64,000 bases of DNA. It comes from Rhodococcus sp. KBS0724. Lineage in GTDB: Bacteria; Actinomycetota; Actinomycetes; Mycobacteriales; Mycobacteriaceae. A program made the position numbers and the translations under genes. Shown here piece by piece: positions 54,198 through 62,227 of the stretch. Position 1 is the first letter of the stretch; the number at the start of each line of letters is the position of its first letter. The DNA lies in assembly GCF_005938745.2 (NCBI RefSeq), contig NZ_VCBX02000001.1, positions 1,321,501 to 1,385,500 on the forward strand, given 5' to 3'. Below the pieces are notes generated by a model. It was not told the origin of the DNA. It did no database searches and worked only from the letters and a program-made list of their open reading frames with translations.

Positions 54198-55436
54198 TTA
54201 CTCCGGGACAGACGGAATCGAGACCTTGCGCTCTCCGGTCATCAGCAGTCCGACCAGTGCGGCCGCTGCAAGAAGCATGACGAGTGCCCCGTAGCCACGC
54301 GTCGTATCCACCAAGCCGACCTTGCCGACCAGGTAGCCGGCCAGCAATGCCGGAAGGCTGTTGGCCAGGTAGGCGATCACGTACACCGTGGACAACAGAC
54401 CTGCGCGTTCGTGATTCTCGGCGAGCGGCATGACGGTGAAGACAGTTCCCTGGAATCCCGCTCCGAAGCCGATGCCCGCAACGGCAGTGCCTGCCAGAAT
54501 CGCTACCGCAGAAGATGTTTCAGCGCCCACGAGGGTAACGGCCACGCCGAGCACCAATGCGGTGGTTCCGATCAGCATCACCGTCCGGCCACCGAGATTG
54601 CGGAACGTGAGCACAGCGGCAGCGCCGAATCCTGTCAGTGTTGCCACCATGATGGCGCCGATGAGGGAGCTGTGAACGTCGAGTGCGTTGCGCGCCAACG
54701 CCGGTCCGAGTGAGAGGTAGAAACCGCCCAGCGCCCAGACTGCGATCAGGCACGGCGCGGTCAACGCGATCATCGTGCGCGCTTGGCGGGGAACGGCAAG
54801 GGTGGGGCGCAATGAGTGCCAAGCTCCCGGCCGTCCACCGGAGGTTTCCGGCGCCGCCCATATCCCGAGGATTTCGAGAGCGACGAGTACGAGGAGCACC
54901 AGATAGACAGTGCTGGTTGGCCGGGGGAGATGCTCACTGATGAGACTCGAACCCACCGCGCCGACGGCTAGGCCCACCGTCGGAGCGACGCTGTTGATGA
55001 TCGAACCGCGACCAGGAGTGCGTTCGAGGTCGATCAGCGCAGAACCCAAAGCACTGATTGCGGCGCCGGTGGCAACACCCTGCACGACGCGGGCGATCAG
55101 CAGAATCGCCAAGCCGTCGGCCGAGGCGAACAACACCAGAGAGACCGCCTCGAGCGCGAGCGCTCCGAGCAGGACCGGACGTCGGCCGATGTGATCGGAC
55201 AACGACCCGGCGGTCAGAAGGGTAGCGAGCAGTGCGAGAGCGTAGATACCGAAGACGAGCGTCGACGCGAGCGACGAGAATCCCCACATCTGCTGGTAGT
55301 GCTCGTACAGCGGTGTCGGGGTCGCGGATGCGCCCAGGAACGTGGCGATGATGACGGCGATGAGTGTGAAAGCTGCTCCTCGTCCCAGACGCGGGCGTGA
55401 GGTGCTCTCGGCAAGTGGTGAAACGGTCGTTGTCAT
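54198..55436 (-). CDS. MFS transporter (drug/sugar efflux type)
   Basis: 412 residues with 12 helices. It starts LGRGAAFTLIAVIIATFLGA, followed by the signature loop LSDHIGRRPVLLGALALEAV; the second half has GGRTVMLIGTTALVLGVAVT. Resembles DHA1-type efflux pumps. It is divergent from tetR (start 55550) across two palindromes, the nearer only 37 bases from its ATG, so it is the likely target of that regulator. The substrate is unknown. Confidence 0.88.
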   Translation of the reverse strand: MTTTVSPLAESTSRPRLGRGAAFTLIAVIIATFLGASATPTPLYEHYQQMWGFSSLASTLVFGIYALALLATLLTAGSLSDHIGRRPVLLGALALEAVSLVLFASADGLAILLIARVVQGVATGAAISALGSALIDLERTPGRGSIINSVAPTVGLAVGAVGSSLISEHLPRPTSTVYLVLLVLVALEILGIWAAPETSGGRPGAWHSLRPTLAVPRQARTMIALTAPCLIAVWALGGFYLSLGPALARNALDVHSSLIGAIMVATLTGFGAAAVLTFRNLGGRTVMLIGTTALVLGVAVTLVGAETSSAVAILAGTAVAGIGFGAGFQGTVFTVMPLAENHERAGLLSTVYVIAYLANSLPALLAGYLVGKVGLVDTTRGYGALVMLLAAAALVGLLMTGERKVSIPSVPE

Positions 55437-55472
55437 GGTCGTGGCGCTTCCCGTGCGGGTGGTGAAGACTTT

Positions 55473-55493
55473 AAACGCAAATACTTTGCGTTT
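55473..55493. promoter_or_regulatory. Perfect palindromic operator 1 (MFS/tetR)
   Basis: AAACGCAAA-TAC-TTTGCGTTT is a perfect 9+3+9 inverted repeat 37 bases upstream of the MFS start. Confidence 0.9.
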
Positions 55494-55517
55494 GGGACGC
55501 TACGCTTGCCTATGTCC

Positions 55518-55538
55518 TAATGCAACATCTTTGCGTTA
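55518..55538. promoter_or_regulatory. Imperfect operator 2 (MFS/tetR)
   Basis: TAATGCAACATCTTTGCGTT (plus a final A) shares the half-site TTTGCGTT and spacing with operator 1 and lies 12 bases before tetR, 45 bases from operator 1 centre to centre. Confidence 0.75.
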
Positions 55539-55549
55539 GGATGGGAATC

Positions 55550-56140
55550 ATGAGTCCGTCCGCAGGTCCGCGCCCCGGTGGCCGCAGTGCGCGCATCCAA
55601 CAGGCTGTGCACGCGTCGGCGCGCAAGTTGTTGGAACAGCGCGATCGAGCCGAGATCACGGTTCCCATGATCGCGACCGACGCTGGTGTGACCCCGTCGA
55701 CCATCTATCGACGGTGGGGCGACATCAACGAAGTCTTTGCGGACGTCTCGATCGAGAGACTGCGCCCGGATGCCGACCCGCGCGAAACGGGGTCACTCCG
55801 AGGCGATCTGACGGTCTGGGCGCAGGAGTATCTCGAGGAGATGTCTGCGCCGGTCGGTCGTGCGTCGTTGCGAGATGTGCTGATGAGCGACGATCAGCAG
55901 ACGCACGCACCGGACGGCACGAAGAAGTTCAAGTGCGCCTTCTTCTGTCGGACGCAGATCGACGTGATACTCGCGCGTTGGCCGGAAGCTACTGGTGTGG
56001 ATGGTGATTCGGTAGTGGACCATGTGGTGGCACCGATCATCTACCGGATTCTGTTCGACCTCGAGCCGGTCTCGCCGCACCGAGTTGCGGAATTGGTGGA
56101 TCAGACACTTGCCCTCGGGGCTCGGGTCGCTACCGAGTGA
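55550..56140 (+). CDS. TetR-family regulator (repressor of the divergent MFS gene)
   Basis: 196 aa: HTH GRSARIQQAVHASARKLLEQ, then RAEITVPMIATDAGVTPSTIYRRWGDINEVFADVS (residues 12-62). The C-terminal domain (TetR_C_16-like, WAQEYLEEMSAPVGRASLRD) is a ligand pocket of unknown specificity. ATG 55550 was selected over the track start at 55520 because AGGATGGGA precedes it. It overlaps the convergent GNAT gene by 11 bases. Probably a drug-sensing repressor. Confidence 0.87.
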   Translation: MSPSAGPRPGGRSARIQQAVHASARKLLEQRDRAEITVPMIATDAGVTPSTIYRRWGDINEVFADVSIERLRPDADPRETGSLRGDLTVWAQEYLEEMSAPVGRASLRDVLMSDDQQTHAPDGTKKFKCAFFCRTQIDVILARWPEATGVDGDSVVDHVVAPIIYRILFDLEPVSPHRVAELVDQTLALGARVATE

Positions 56141-56753
56141 TCACCGACTGATCGCTGTGGAGACGGGCATGCATGTGCATGTCGTGCCACCCGTCGGCGT
56201 GCCTCGCGGAACCGCGCCGAACACCTTCTCCGCTGAATCCGGCTTTGGTGGCGACTCGACAGGATTGTGGGTTGTGGATGGAGTGTTCGAGCTCGAGCCG
56301 GTGAAATCCTGCGTCACGGAATACCCACTCGGACAGTGTGATCACGGCCTGGGTGCAGAGTCCGCGCCCTCGCGAGCCTGGGACCATCCAATAGGCGACG
56401 TCGGCACTGCCGTCCCGTAAATCCAGACCTTTCAAGGCGATTCGGCCCAGGAGTTCGCCGGTTTCGGGTGTGACTATTGCCCAATGGCATTCGGATTCGT
56501 CGCTCCAGCCTTTTTGCCAGTGAGTGATCCAACTGTGTGCCTCGTCGACCGAGTCTGCGCGGCGGACGTGCCACCGCTGTATCGACGGATCTTGAAAGGC
56601 TTCGACCACGGCGGGTGCATCGTCAGGTATCCATGGCCGGATAATTGCGGACGTCTCGACGCGAATCGAGGGCTGGTCCATTCCCGCGAGGTATCCGGTG
56701 GTGATGGCAGGCGTGGCCAATTCGGGCATGTGAGCATCATGGACTACCCGCAC
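56130..56753 (-). CDS. GNAT-family N-acetyltransferase (RimJ/RimL type)
   Basis: About 207 aa, acetyl-CoA dependent. The GNAT core: IIRPWIPDDAPAVVEAFQDP, WAIVTPETGELLGRIALKGL, DVAYWMVPGSRGRGLCTQAV (acetyl-CoA loop R/QxxGxG form as GSRGRGL), ALITLSEWVF-like helix, and HRLELEHSIHNPQSCRVATK with the GFSGEGVRR motif. ATG at 56753 or 56729 (MPELATPAITTGYLAGMDQP). The acceptor (ribosomal protein, antibiotic or metabolite) is unknown. Confidence 0.87.
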   Translation of the reverse strand: MRVVHDAHMPELATPAITTGYLAGMDQPSIRVETSAIIRPWIPDDAPAVVEAFQDPSIQRWHVRRADSVDEAHSWITHWQKGWSDESECHWAIVTPETGELLGRIALKGLDLRDGSADVAYWMVPGSRGRGLCTQAVITLSEWVFRDAGFHRLELEHSIHNPQSCRVATKAGFSGEGVRRGSARHADGWHDMHMHARLHSDQSVITR

Positions 56754-56787
56754 CTGGGCGGCAGCGGATTCGCCTGTTCGAAAATTG

Positions 56788-57375
56788 CTACCGCTGCCAC
56801 TCCGAGTTCAGTCGGCGCGCTGATTCGAGCGTCGCGATCGCCTGCGTCGTATCGACTCGTGCGAGTACCAGCGCGCTTACCGTGCAGGACAGAAGGATTC
56901 GGGTTCGATCCTCGATCGTTTCCGATGTTGCGGTAGGGAATTGTGCTTGCAGGCCGCGCTCGATCGCGTCGGAGAGTTCTTGCCGGTAGCCACGAATCAC
57001 AGCCGCGACTGCGTCGTCGTGTGCGCCGAGTCCGGCCGTTGCGTTGAGTAGTAAGCACCCACGCCGGGGGGAGTCAGCGGTCATGGTGGCGATCGCGTTC
57101 GCGAGTGAAGCGAGGTAGTTGTCGACAGAATGAGGCGTCGGATTGTCGGTCAGGCTGCGCAGGCGCGGTCGGATGACGTGTTCGAGGTACATCTGCACCG
57201 CCGCGTCGAATACGCCACGCTTGTTGGTGAACGAGTTGTAGAGGCTAGACCGACTCAAGCCGGTTGCCGTTTCGAGGTCGGTGAGCGATGTTCCTTCATA
57301 CCCGCGAGCCCAGAACACATCCAACGCTGCGGCAATCGCGCTGGTGGTATCGAACTCCTGTGACCGGGCCATCAA
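56788..57375 (-). CDS. TetR-family regulator of the adjacent DUF1304 gene
   Basis: 195 aa: HTH SQEFDTTSAIAAALDVFWAR and GYEGTSLTDLETATGLSRSSLYNSFTNKRGVFDAA (residues 5-60); C-terminal TetR_C (AcrR/NemR-like, DSPRRGCLLLNATAGLGAHD with a conserved-looking Cys). The Cys in RRGCLL is shared by electrophile-sensing NemR-like regulators, so it may sense reactive aldehydes/quinones (inference). Divergent from the DUF1304 gene across a 46-bp palindrome. Confidence 0.88.
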   Translation of the reverse strand: MMARSQEFDTTSAIAAALDVFWARGYEGTSLTDLETATGLSRSSLYNSFTNKRGVFDAAVQMYLEHVIRPRLRSLTDNPTPHSVDNYLASLANAIATMTADSPRRGCLLLNATAGLGAHDDAVAAVIRGYRQELSDAIERGLQAQFPTATSETIEDRTRILLSCTVSALVLARVDTTQAIATLESARRLNSEWQR

Positions 57376-57386
57376 AAGTCACCCCT

Positions 57387-57432
57387 TTCTGTATCGTTCG
57401 GTCCAGTATATATTGGACCGAACGATACAGAA
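57387..57432. promoter_or_regulatory. 46-bp near-perfect palindromic operator
   Basis: Perfect 19-base arms (57387-57405 TTCTGTATCGTTCGGTCCA and its reverse complement at 57414-57432) flank GTATATAT, the presumed shared -10 region. This spans most of the gap between tetR and the DUF1304 gene, so the repressor probably covers both promoters. Confidence 0.93.
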
Positions 57433-57457
57433 TCTGCCGAAACTCAGGAGTCCACCG

Positions 57458-57844
57458 ATGAACGTCGCCGGCTACATCTTCGCGGCCCTCGCCGCAGTTG
57501 TGCACGTGTACATATTTGTCCTCGAATCGATCCTCTGGACGGCGCCGAAGACTCGCGCGACGTTCGGCGTGAAGTCCGAGGAGGAGGCCTTGACGACAAA
57601 GTCGCTGGCGTTCAACCAGGGCTTCTACAACCTCTTCCTGGCGATTGTCTCGGTGATCGGCATCGTCGTCGCGGCAACGGGTTCGGCGTCGGTGGGAATC
57701 GCACTCGTTCTCGCGGGAACCGGGTCGATGGTCGCGGCCGGTCTTGTTCTGATCCTCTCGTCGCCGGACAAAGCGCGCGCGGCAGTCGTTCAGATGCTGT
57801 TCCCGGTCATCGCAGTGATCTTGCTGGTGATCCACCTGCTGTAA
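57458..57844 (+). CDS. DUF1304 family membrane protein
   Basis: 128 residues with four predicted helices: AGYIFAALAAVVHVYIFVLE, FNQGFYNLFLAIVSVIGIVV, VGIALVLAGTGSMVAAGLVL and VVQMLFPVIAVILLVIHLL. The conserved loop WTAPKTRATFGVKSEEEALT and NQGFYN are characteristic of DUF1304. ATG 57458 follows CAGGAG. Regulated by the divergent TetR. Function is unknown; members often sit next to TetR genes in actinobacteria. Confidence 0.85.
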   Translation: MNVAGYIFAALAAVVHVYIFVLESILWTAPKTRATFGVKSEEEALTTKSLAFNQGFYNLFLAIVSVIGIVVAATGSASVGIALVLAGTGSMVAAGLVLILSSPDKARAAVVQMLFPVIAVILLVIHLL

Positions 57845-58060
57845 GGAATCGAGCCCTGGTGGCGTAGACGGGGTGAGGGGCGGGACGAGTGAAAAGATCC
57901 GATCCGGTTCGATAATAGGTGGTGAGAGACTTGCCGCGTTTGTCTGAATCTGAAAAAATACCGCCGTTTGGCGCGCACTTTTCCGAGAACGGTTCTATTC
58001 TGGTCTTGGGTTTGTTGCGCATCCCACACATGAGTTTCCTACTTCAGACGAGGAGCGCCT

Positions 58061-58102
58061 ATGAGGTTGCCGACTACTTGTTCTGTTGCTACGAAGGCTT
58101 GA
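58061..58102 (+). CDS. Putative 13-aa micro-ORF (leader peptide-like)
   Basis: ATG 58061 to TGA 58102 encodes MRLPTTCSVATKA. AGGAG at 58051-58055 gives an ideal ribosome binding site with 5-base spacing. A perfect 19-bp hairpin with four T begins 10 bases after the stop. No plus-strand gene follows, so this is either a free-standing small RNA/peptide gene or a leader element whose target has been lost. Expression is unproven. Confidence 0.4.
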   Translation: MRLPTTCSVATKA

Positions 58103-58112
58103 TCAAGCCGAG

Positions 58113-58160
58113 AATTGCCCCTGCCGGATGGTGCTCGAGACCCATCCGGCAGGGGCAATT
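58113..58160. terminator. Perfect 19-bp hairpin terminator
   Basis: 58113-58131 pairs exactly with 58142-58160 (AATTGCCCCTGCCGGATGG and complement). The plus side is followed by TT giving a TTTT run; the minus side has only TT. It lies 20 bases past the end of the minus-strand SDR gene and can serve either direction, with the plus-strand T-run better. Confidence 0.88.
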
Positions 58161-58180
58161 TTGTGTGGTGCTCCAGCCGT

Positions 58181-59026
58181 CTAGCCGCCGGCGAACTTCT
58201 CCGAGGTGCCGAGGTCGATGGGCAACGCGATGCCCGTGATTCCGCGGCCGGCCGGCCCCACCAGATAGAACACCGCATCCGCGATCACCTCGGGATCGAC
58301 CCACGGATGCGGCAGAAGATTCAGTTTCGACATGATGGGCGCGGTGTCCTCCAGAACCGGGTTTTCGAGATCCGGCCGGAAAGCTCGAACCATGGGTTCG
58401 TTGTCGATCATCGTGGTGCGCACGTTGCCCGGGTGCACGGAATTGACCCGGATATCGGCCCAGCCGAGCTCGTTGGCCAACGACTTCGCCAATCCGCGGA
58501 CAGCATGCTTGGACGCCGAGTAGTGGGCGATACCCGGCACGCCGCGCAGGCCGGCCATGGAACTGATCAGCACTATCGATCCGCCACGGTTGCCGTTCAT
58601 GATGTGAGGGATTGCGACCTTGGTGGTCAACCAGACGCCGGTGACGTTGATGTCCATCAGTTCGCGGAATTCTTCCGGACTCAGATCCCACGACAACTTC
58701 GCTGACGCGGCGATTCCGGCATTGGCGATGACGATGTCGAGTCGACCGAATTTCTCGACGCCGGCATCAACCGCGGCTTTGAGCGCGTCGTGGTCACGGG
58801 TATCGGCGACGGAAGCGGAGATACGTCGGCCCTGTGCTTCCACCAATGTGACGGTTTGAGCCAGATCCGCTTCGGTAGCCATGTCGTATCCGGCTGTTGC
58901 GACCGGCGAACACAGATCCACCGCGATGATGTCTGCGCCCTCGGACGCGAGCCGCACGGCGTGTGCGCGGCCCTGACCGCGGGCCGCCCCGGTGATGAAT
59001 GCGACCTGTCCGTCCAAACTGCCCAT
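58181..59026 (-). CDS. Mycofactocin-type SDR oxidoreductase (carveol-dehydrogenase-like)
   Basis: 281-aa short-chain dehydrogenase with NAD motif TGAARGQGRAHAVRLASEGA, catalytic Ser-Tyr-Lys (VLISSMAG, and HYSASKHAVRGL), and an insertion after ADIIAVDLCSP before the NNAG-like IANAGIAAS, as seen in mycofactocin-coupled SDRs with non-exchangeable NAD. Resembles carveol dehydrogenase (LimC) of R. erythropolis. The substrate would be a secondary alcohol/ketone. There are no mycofactocin biosynthesis genes in the window. Confidence 0.87.
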   Translation of the reverse strand: MGSLDGQVAFITGAARGQGRAHAVRLASEGADIIAVDLCSPVATAGYDMATEADLAQTVTLVEAQGRRISASVADTRDHDALKAAVDAGVEKFGRLDIVIANAGIAASAKLSWDLSPEEFRELMDINVTGVWLTTKVAIPHIMNGNRGGSIVLISSMAGLRGVPGIAHYSASKHAVRGLAKSLANELGWADIRVNSVHPGNVRTTMIDNEPMVRAFRPDLENPVLEDTAPIMSKLNLLPHPWVDPEVIADAVFYLVGPAGRGITGIALPIDLGTSEKFAGG

Positions 59027-59118
59027 GTTGATTCCCCTGCCCGAGTGACTACCTGAAACCTAGAACATGTTCATCTTGCGGGTTCTGGAGGTGCCGGGCA
59101 GGGGAACCGGGAAATTTG

Positions 59119-61035
59119 TTATCCGCGAAGGAGTTTCGTCAGATCCTCGAGGACGGTCATGTCTTCGATGGTGGACGGCACCGTGTATTCCTCGTTGTCG
59201 GCGATCTGGCGCATGGTCTTGCGCAGAATCTTGCCGGAACGAGTCTTCGGCAGGGCTCCCACTACCGTCACATCGCGGAACGTGGCGACGGCACCGATCT
59301 GATCGCGGACCCGGGCGACCAGTTCCTTGCGTAGGGTCTCCGGATCGATGTCGACGCCGGACTTGAGCACGACGTAGCCACTGGGGCGCTGTCCCTTGAG
59401 TTCGTCGTGGATGCCGATGACGGCGCACTCCGCGACTGCGGGATGGCCGGCGACAACGGCTTCCATGCTGCCGGTCGACAGACGATGGCCCGCGACGTTG
59501 ATCACGTCGTCACTGCGGCCGAGGACGAATACGTAGTTGTCCTCGTCGATGAAGCCGGAATCGCCGGTGAGGTAGTAACCGTCGAAAGTGGAGAGGTATG
59601 ACTTGACGTAGCGGTCGTCGTCGCGCCACAGTCCGGCAAGGGTGCCGGGAGGTAGGGGCAGACCGATCACAATGTTGCCCTCGGTGCCGGGTTCTACGAG
59701 TTTGCCTTCGCCGTCGACGATTTCGACGCGATAACCGGGGCAGGCAACGGTGGGGGAACCTGCCTTGATTGCCATGGGCTCGAGGCCGCGAAGGTTCGCG
59801 CAGATCGCCCACCCGGTTTCGGTCTGCCACCAGTGATCGATGACCGGACGGTCGAGAACGCGGGTCGCCCATTCGTACGTGTCCGGGTCGAGGCGCTCAC
59901 CGGCCGCAAACAGGGTCTCCAGTGACGAGATGTCGTACTTGGCAATCTCTTTCGCGTCGGGATCGGCTTTGCGGACGGCGCGAATTGCTGTCGGCGCGGT
60001 GAACAGTGCCGAGACCTTGTACTCGGAGATGATGCGCCAGAACGCGCCGGCATCCGGCGTCCCGACGGGCTTGCCCTCGTACATGACCGTGGTGGCTCCC
60101 GCGAGCAGAGGGCCGTAGACGATGTACGAGTGTCCGACCACCCAGCCGACGTCGGAGGCTGTCCACCACACCTGGCCTGGGGAGATGTTGTAGAGATTTT
60201 TCATCGTCCAGGTGAGGGCAACAGCGTGTCCGCCGTTGTCACGCACAACGCCCTTGGGCTTACCCGTGGTGCCCGAGGTGTAGAGGATGTAGAGCGGATC
60301 CGTGGCGGCGACAGAAACCGGATCGGCAGGCGTCGTGTCGGAGATCAGCTCGTCCCAGTCGAACCATGCCGAGCCACTGGACGTGTAATCGGCCGCCGAA
60401 CCCGGAATCTGATCACGATTCTTCACGATGACGGTATGAGCCGGAGTCGCGGAAAGCTGCAGAGCCTTCTCGACCATCGGCAGGTACTCGATAGTGCGGC
60501 CCGGCTCGAGGCCACCCGACGCCGTCACCAGGACAACGGGGCCGGCGTCGTCGATACGGGTTGCGAGTTCCTTCGCGGCAAATCCGCCGAACACCACCGA
60601 ATGCACCGCGCCGATACGGGCACACGCCAGCATCGCAATTGCGGCTTCGGGGATCATCGGCATGTAGATGATGACGCGATCACCGGCCACAACACCTTGG
60701 TCGCGCAGCACACCGGCAAACAGTGACACCTGCTCGAGCAGTTCCGAGTACGTGTACGTGGCCTTGGTGGGGACCATCGCGGAATCGAAGATCAGCGCCG
60801 TCTGATCGCCGCGGCCGTCGCGTACGTGCCGATCGAGAGCATTGAAGCTGGTGTTCAGCGACGCGTCGGGAAACCAGCGGTAGACGGGCGCCGCGGAATC
60901 GTCGAGCGCTGACGTGGGGGCCACATCCCAGTCGACTGCCTGCGCCGCGTCGAGCCAGAACTTTTCCGGCTGGTCCATGCTCTCGCGGTACGCGTCGGCA
61001 TAGGTGGTGTGGGACGCCTGCGGGCTCTCGCTCAT
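59119..61035 (-). CDS. Propionyl-CoA synthetase (PrpE-like, acetyl-CoA synthetase family)
   Basis: 638-aa ATP-dependent acyl-CoA ligase of the ACS family. N-terminal SHTTYADAYRESMDQPEKFW, AMP-binding YILYTSGTTGKPKGVVRDNG, WWTASDVGWVVGHSYIVYGPLLAGATTVMYEG, WWQTETGWAICANLRGL, and the C-terminal lysine motif KTRSGKILRKTMRQIAD. The YG-type sequence YVFVLGRSDDVINVAGHRLS matches PrpE. ATG 61035 with AAAGGA upstream; a TTG at 61056 would add 7 residues. The substrate could be acetate or propionate. Confidence 0.92.
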   Translation of the reverse strand: MSESPQASHTTYADAYRESMDQPEKFWLDAAQAVDWDVAPTSALDDSAAPVYRWFPDASLNTSFNALDRHVRDGRGDQTALIFDSAMVPTKATYTYSELLEQVSLFAGVLRDQGVVAGDRVIIYMPMIPEAAIAMLACARIGAVHSVVFGGFAAKELATRIDDAGPVVLVTASGGLEPGRTIEYLPMVEKALQLSATPAHTVIVKNRDQIPGSAADYTSSGSAWFDWDELISDTTPADPVSVAATDPLYILYTSGTTGKPKGVVRDNGGHAVALTWTMKNLYNISPGQVWWTASDVGWVVGHSYIVYGPLLAGATTVMYEGKPVGTPDAGAFWRIISEYKVSALFTAPTAIRAVRKADPDAKEIAKYDISSLETLFAAGERLDPDTYEWATRVLDRPVIDHWWQTETGWAICANLRGLEPMAIKAGSPTVACPGYRVEIVDGEGKLVEPGTEGNIVIGLPLPPGTLAGLWRDDDRYVKSYLSTFDGYYLTGDSGFIDEDNYVFVLGRSDDVINVAGHRLSTGSMEAVVAGHPAVAECAVIGIHDELKGQRPSGYVVLKSGVDIDPETLRKELVARVRDQIGAVATFRDVTVVGALPKTRSGKILRKTMRQIADNEEYTVPSTIEDMTVLEDLTKLLRG

Positions 61036-61162
61036 CGACGCGGGTCCTTTCTTCAACTTCGCACATCTATGACGGGAAACACCTTAGGCCAGATACGTGA
61101 CAGATTGGACAGCGAGGATGGCTGGGAGAGGTCCATTGCGCTGGACGGGCACGATCCGTCGC

Positions 61163-62227
61163 TCAGTGGCGGATTTCGAGCGTGGGGTCGGGCGCCGGCT
61201 GAAGTTCTGCCTCCTCGCGCCGAATCGTGACGCGGAGTACCGCGAGCAGGAACAGCGAGAGAACAAATCCGGTGAGGGCGCCGAACTGATCTTGAGCGAA
61301 CAGGAACACCTGTGTCACGAGAAGGTTGACGACGATGGAAGCTCGTAGCAGTCGCAACGCGCGCAGGTAGCGTCCGCGGAACAGGAACCACACACCGAGA
61401 ACGACCAGGATTCCCGTCGTAATGCTCGACAGCAGTACAACAAGATCGGAGATGTCCTGCGCGATGATCTCCTCGTCGGTCGCGAACGCGACGACGACGC
61501 TGACTACCGCGCTGAGTGCGTCCAGGACAAAGATGGCCAGCACGACTCGACGGACGATGCGATGGCCGATGACGAGGTCGAGTCGGGCGGAGACGGAGTT
61601 GCGCCACTGCGTGATCTGCGATTCGATGCTGTCGCCGGTGGGGGTGTGTGAGTGCAGACCTGCCCTGATCGAACCGGCCAGGTCGGCCAGCGCGGGGTCG
61701 CGTACTCCGTCGAGAACACGCAGAGCATGGTTGTACTGCGCTGTATCCAGTTGTCCGAGAGCAAGATCCGACAGTGCACGGGCGCCGATGGCCAGTCGAT
61801 GCCGGTCGTTCATGCCGCGCCGGATCACCACTTCACGTGCAACCAGGTAGAACAGAACGAAGACGACGTACATGATGGCAATGGCGGGCTGATAGAAGTA
61901 GTTGACGTCTGACGTGACGAACTTGCCGATCTCGTCGATGAACAACCCGAATCCGATGCCGCCGATCAGTGCCACTCCGTTGCGGATTCGACTTCCCTCG
62001 GCGATGACTGTCATGACGATCGCAACCGCCATCAGCAGCCCGCCCCACAGAACGTGTGCGATATGCAGTGCGCCGCCACCGATTTGGGGATATCCCGCGG
62101 CGGCGAGGTAGGCCCGCGTAATGAGTACCGTCGCTATCGACGCGAAGAGAAACACTTCGAACCGCGCGAGCGCGGCACGGTCGTAGGTGTGTGTGCGCGC
62201 GTTCGGATCGGTCGCCTTCGGTTTCAT
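61163..62227 (-). CDS. Polytopic membrane protein of unknown function
   Basis: 354 residues with about eight helices in two groups: RFEVFLFASIATVLITRAYL, ALHIAHVLWGGLLMAVAIVM, IRNGVALIGGIGFGLFIDEI, YQPAIAIMYVVFVLFYLVAR; then a hydrophilic stretch (residues 140-225) and VVLAIFVLDALSAVVSVVVA, LVVLLSSITTGILVVLGVWF and others. Overlaps accD3 by ATGA, so it is translated downstream of it. No family recalled. Confidence 0.75.
   Translation of the reverse strand: MKPKATDPNARTHTYDRAALARFEVFLFASIATVLITRAYLAAAGYPQIGGGALHIAHVLWGGLLMAVAIVMTVIAEGSRIRNGVALIGGIGFGLFIDEIGKFVTSDVNYFYQPAIAIMYVVFVLFYLVAREVVIRRGMNDRHRLAIGARALSDLALGQLDTAQYNHALRVLDGVRDPALADLAGSIRAGLHSHTPTGDSIESQITQWRNSVSARLDLVIGHRIVRRVVLAIFVLDALSAVVSVVVAFATDEEIIAQDISDLVVLLSSITTGILVVLGVWFLFRGRYLRALRLLRASIVVNLLVTQVFLFAQDQFGALTGFVLSLFLLAVLRVTIRREEAELQPAPDPTLEIRH

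Larger units (their letters stand above)
57845..58180. other. Gene-sparse stretch with micro-ORF and hairpin
   Basis: About 340 bases between the DUF1304 gene and the convergent SDR gene. Apart from a 13-codon micro-ORF (58061-58102) and a perfect hairpin (58113-58160), I see nothing I can assign. A longer frame at 57919-58239 runs through the hairpin and is probably not real. Confidence 0.6.

Noticed and set aside
57919..58239. 106-codon plus-strand frame
   Set aside because: Runs through the perfect hairpin at 58113-58160 and into the SDR gene; composition is not protein-like after residue 60. The 13-codon frame inside it has the better ribosome binding site.
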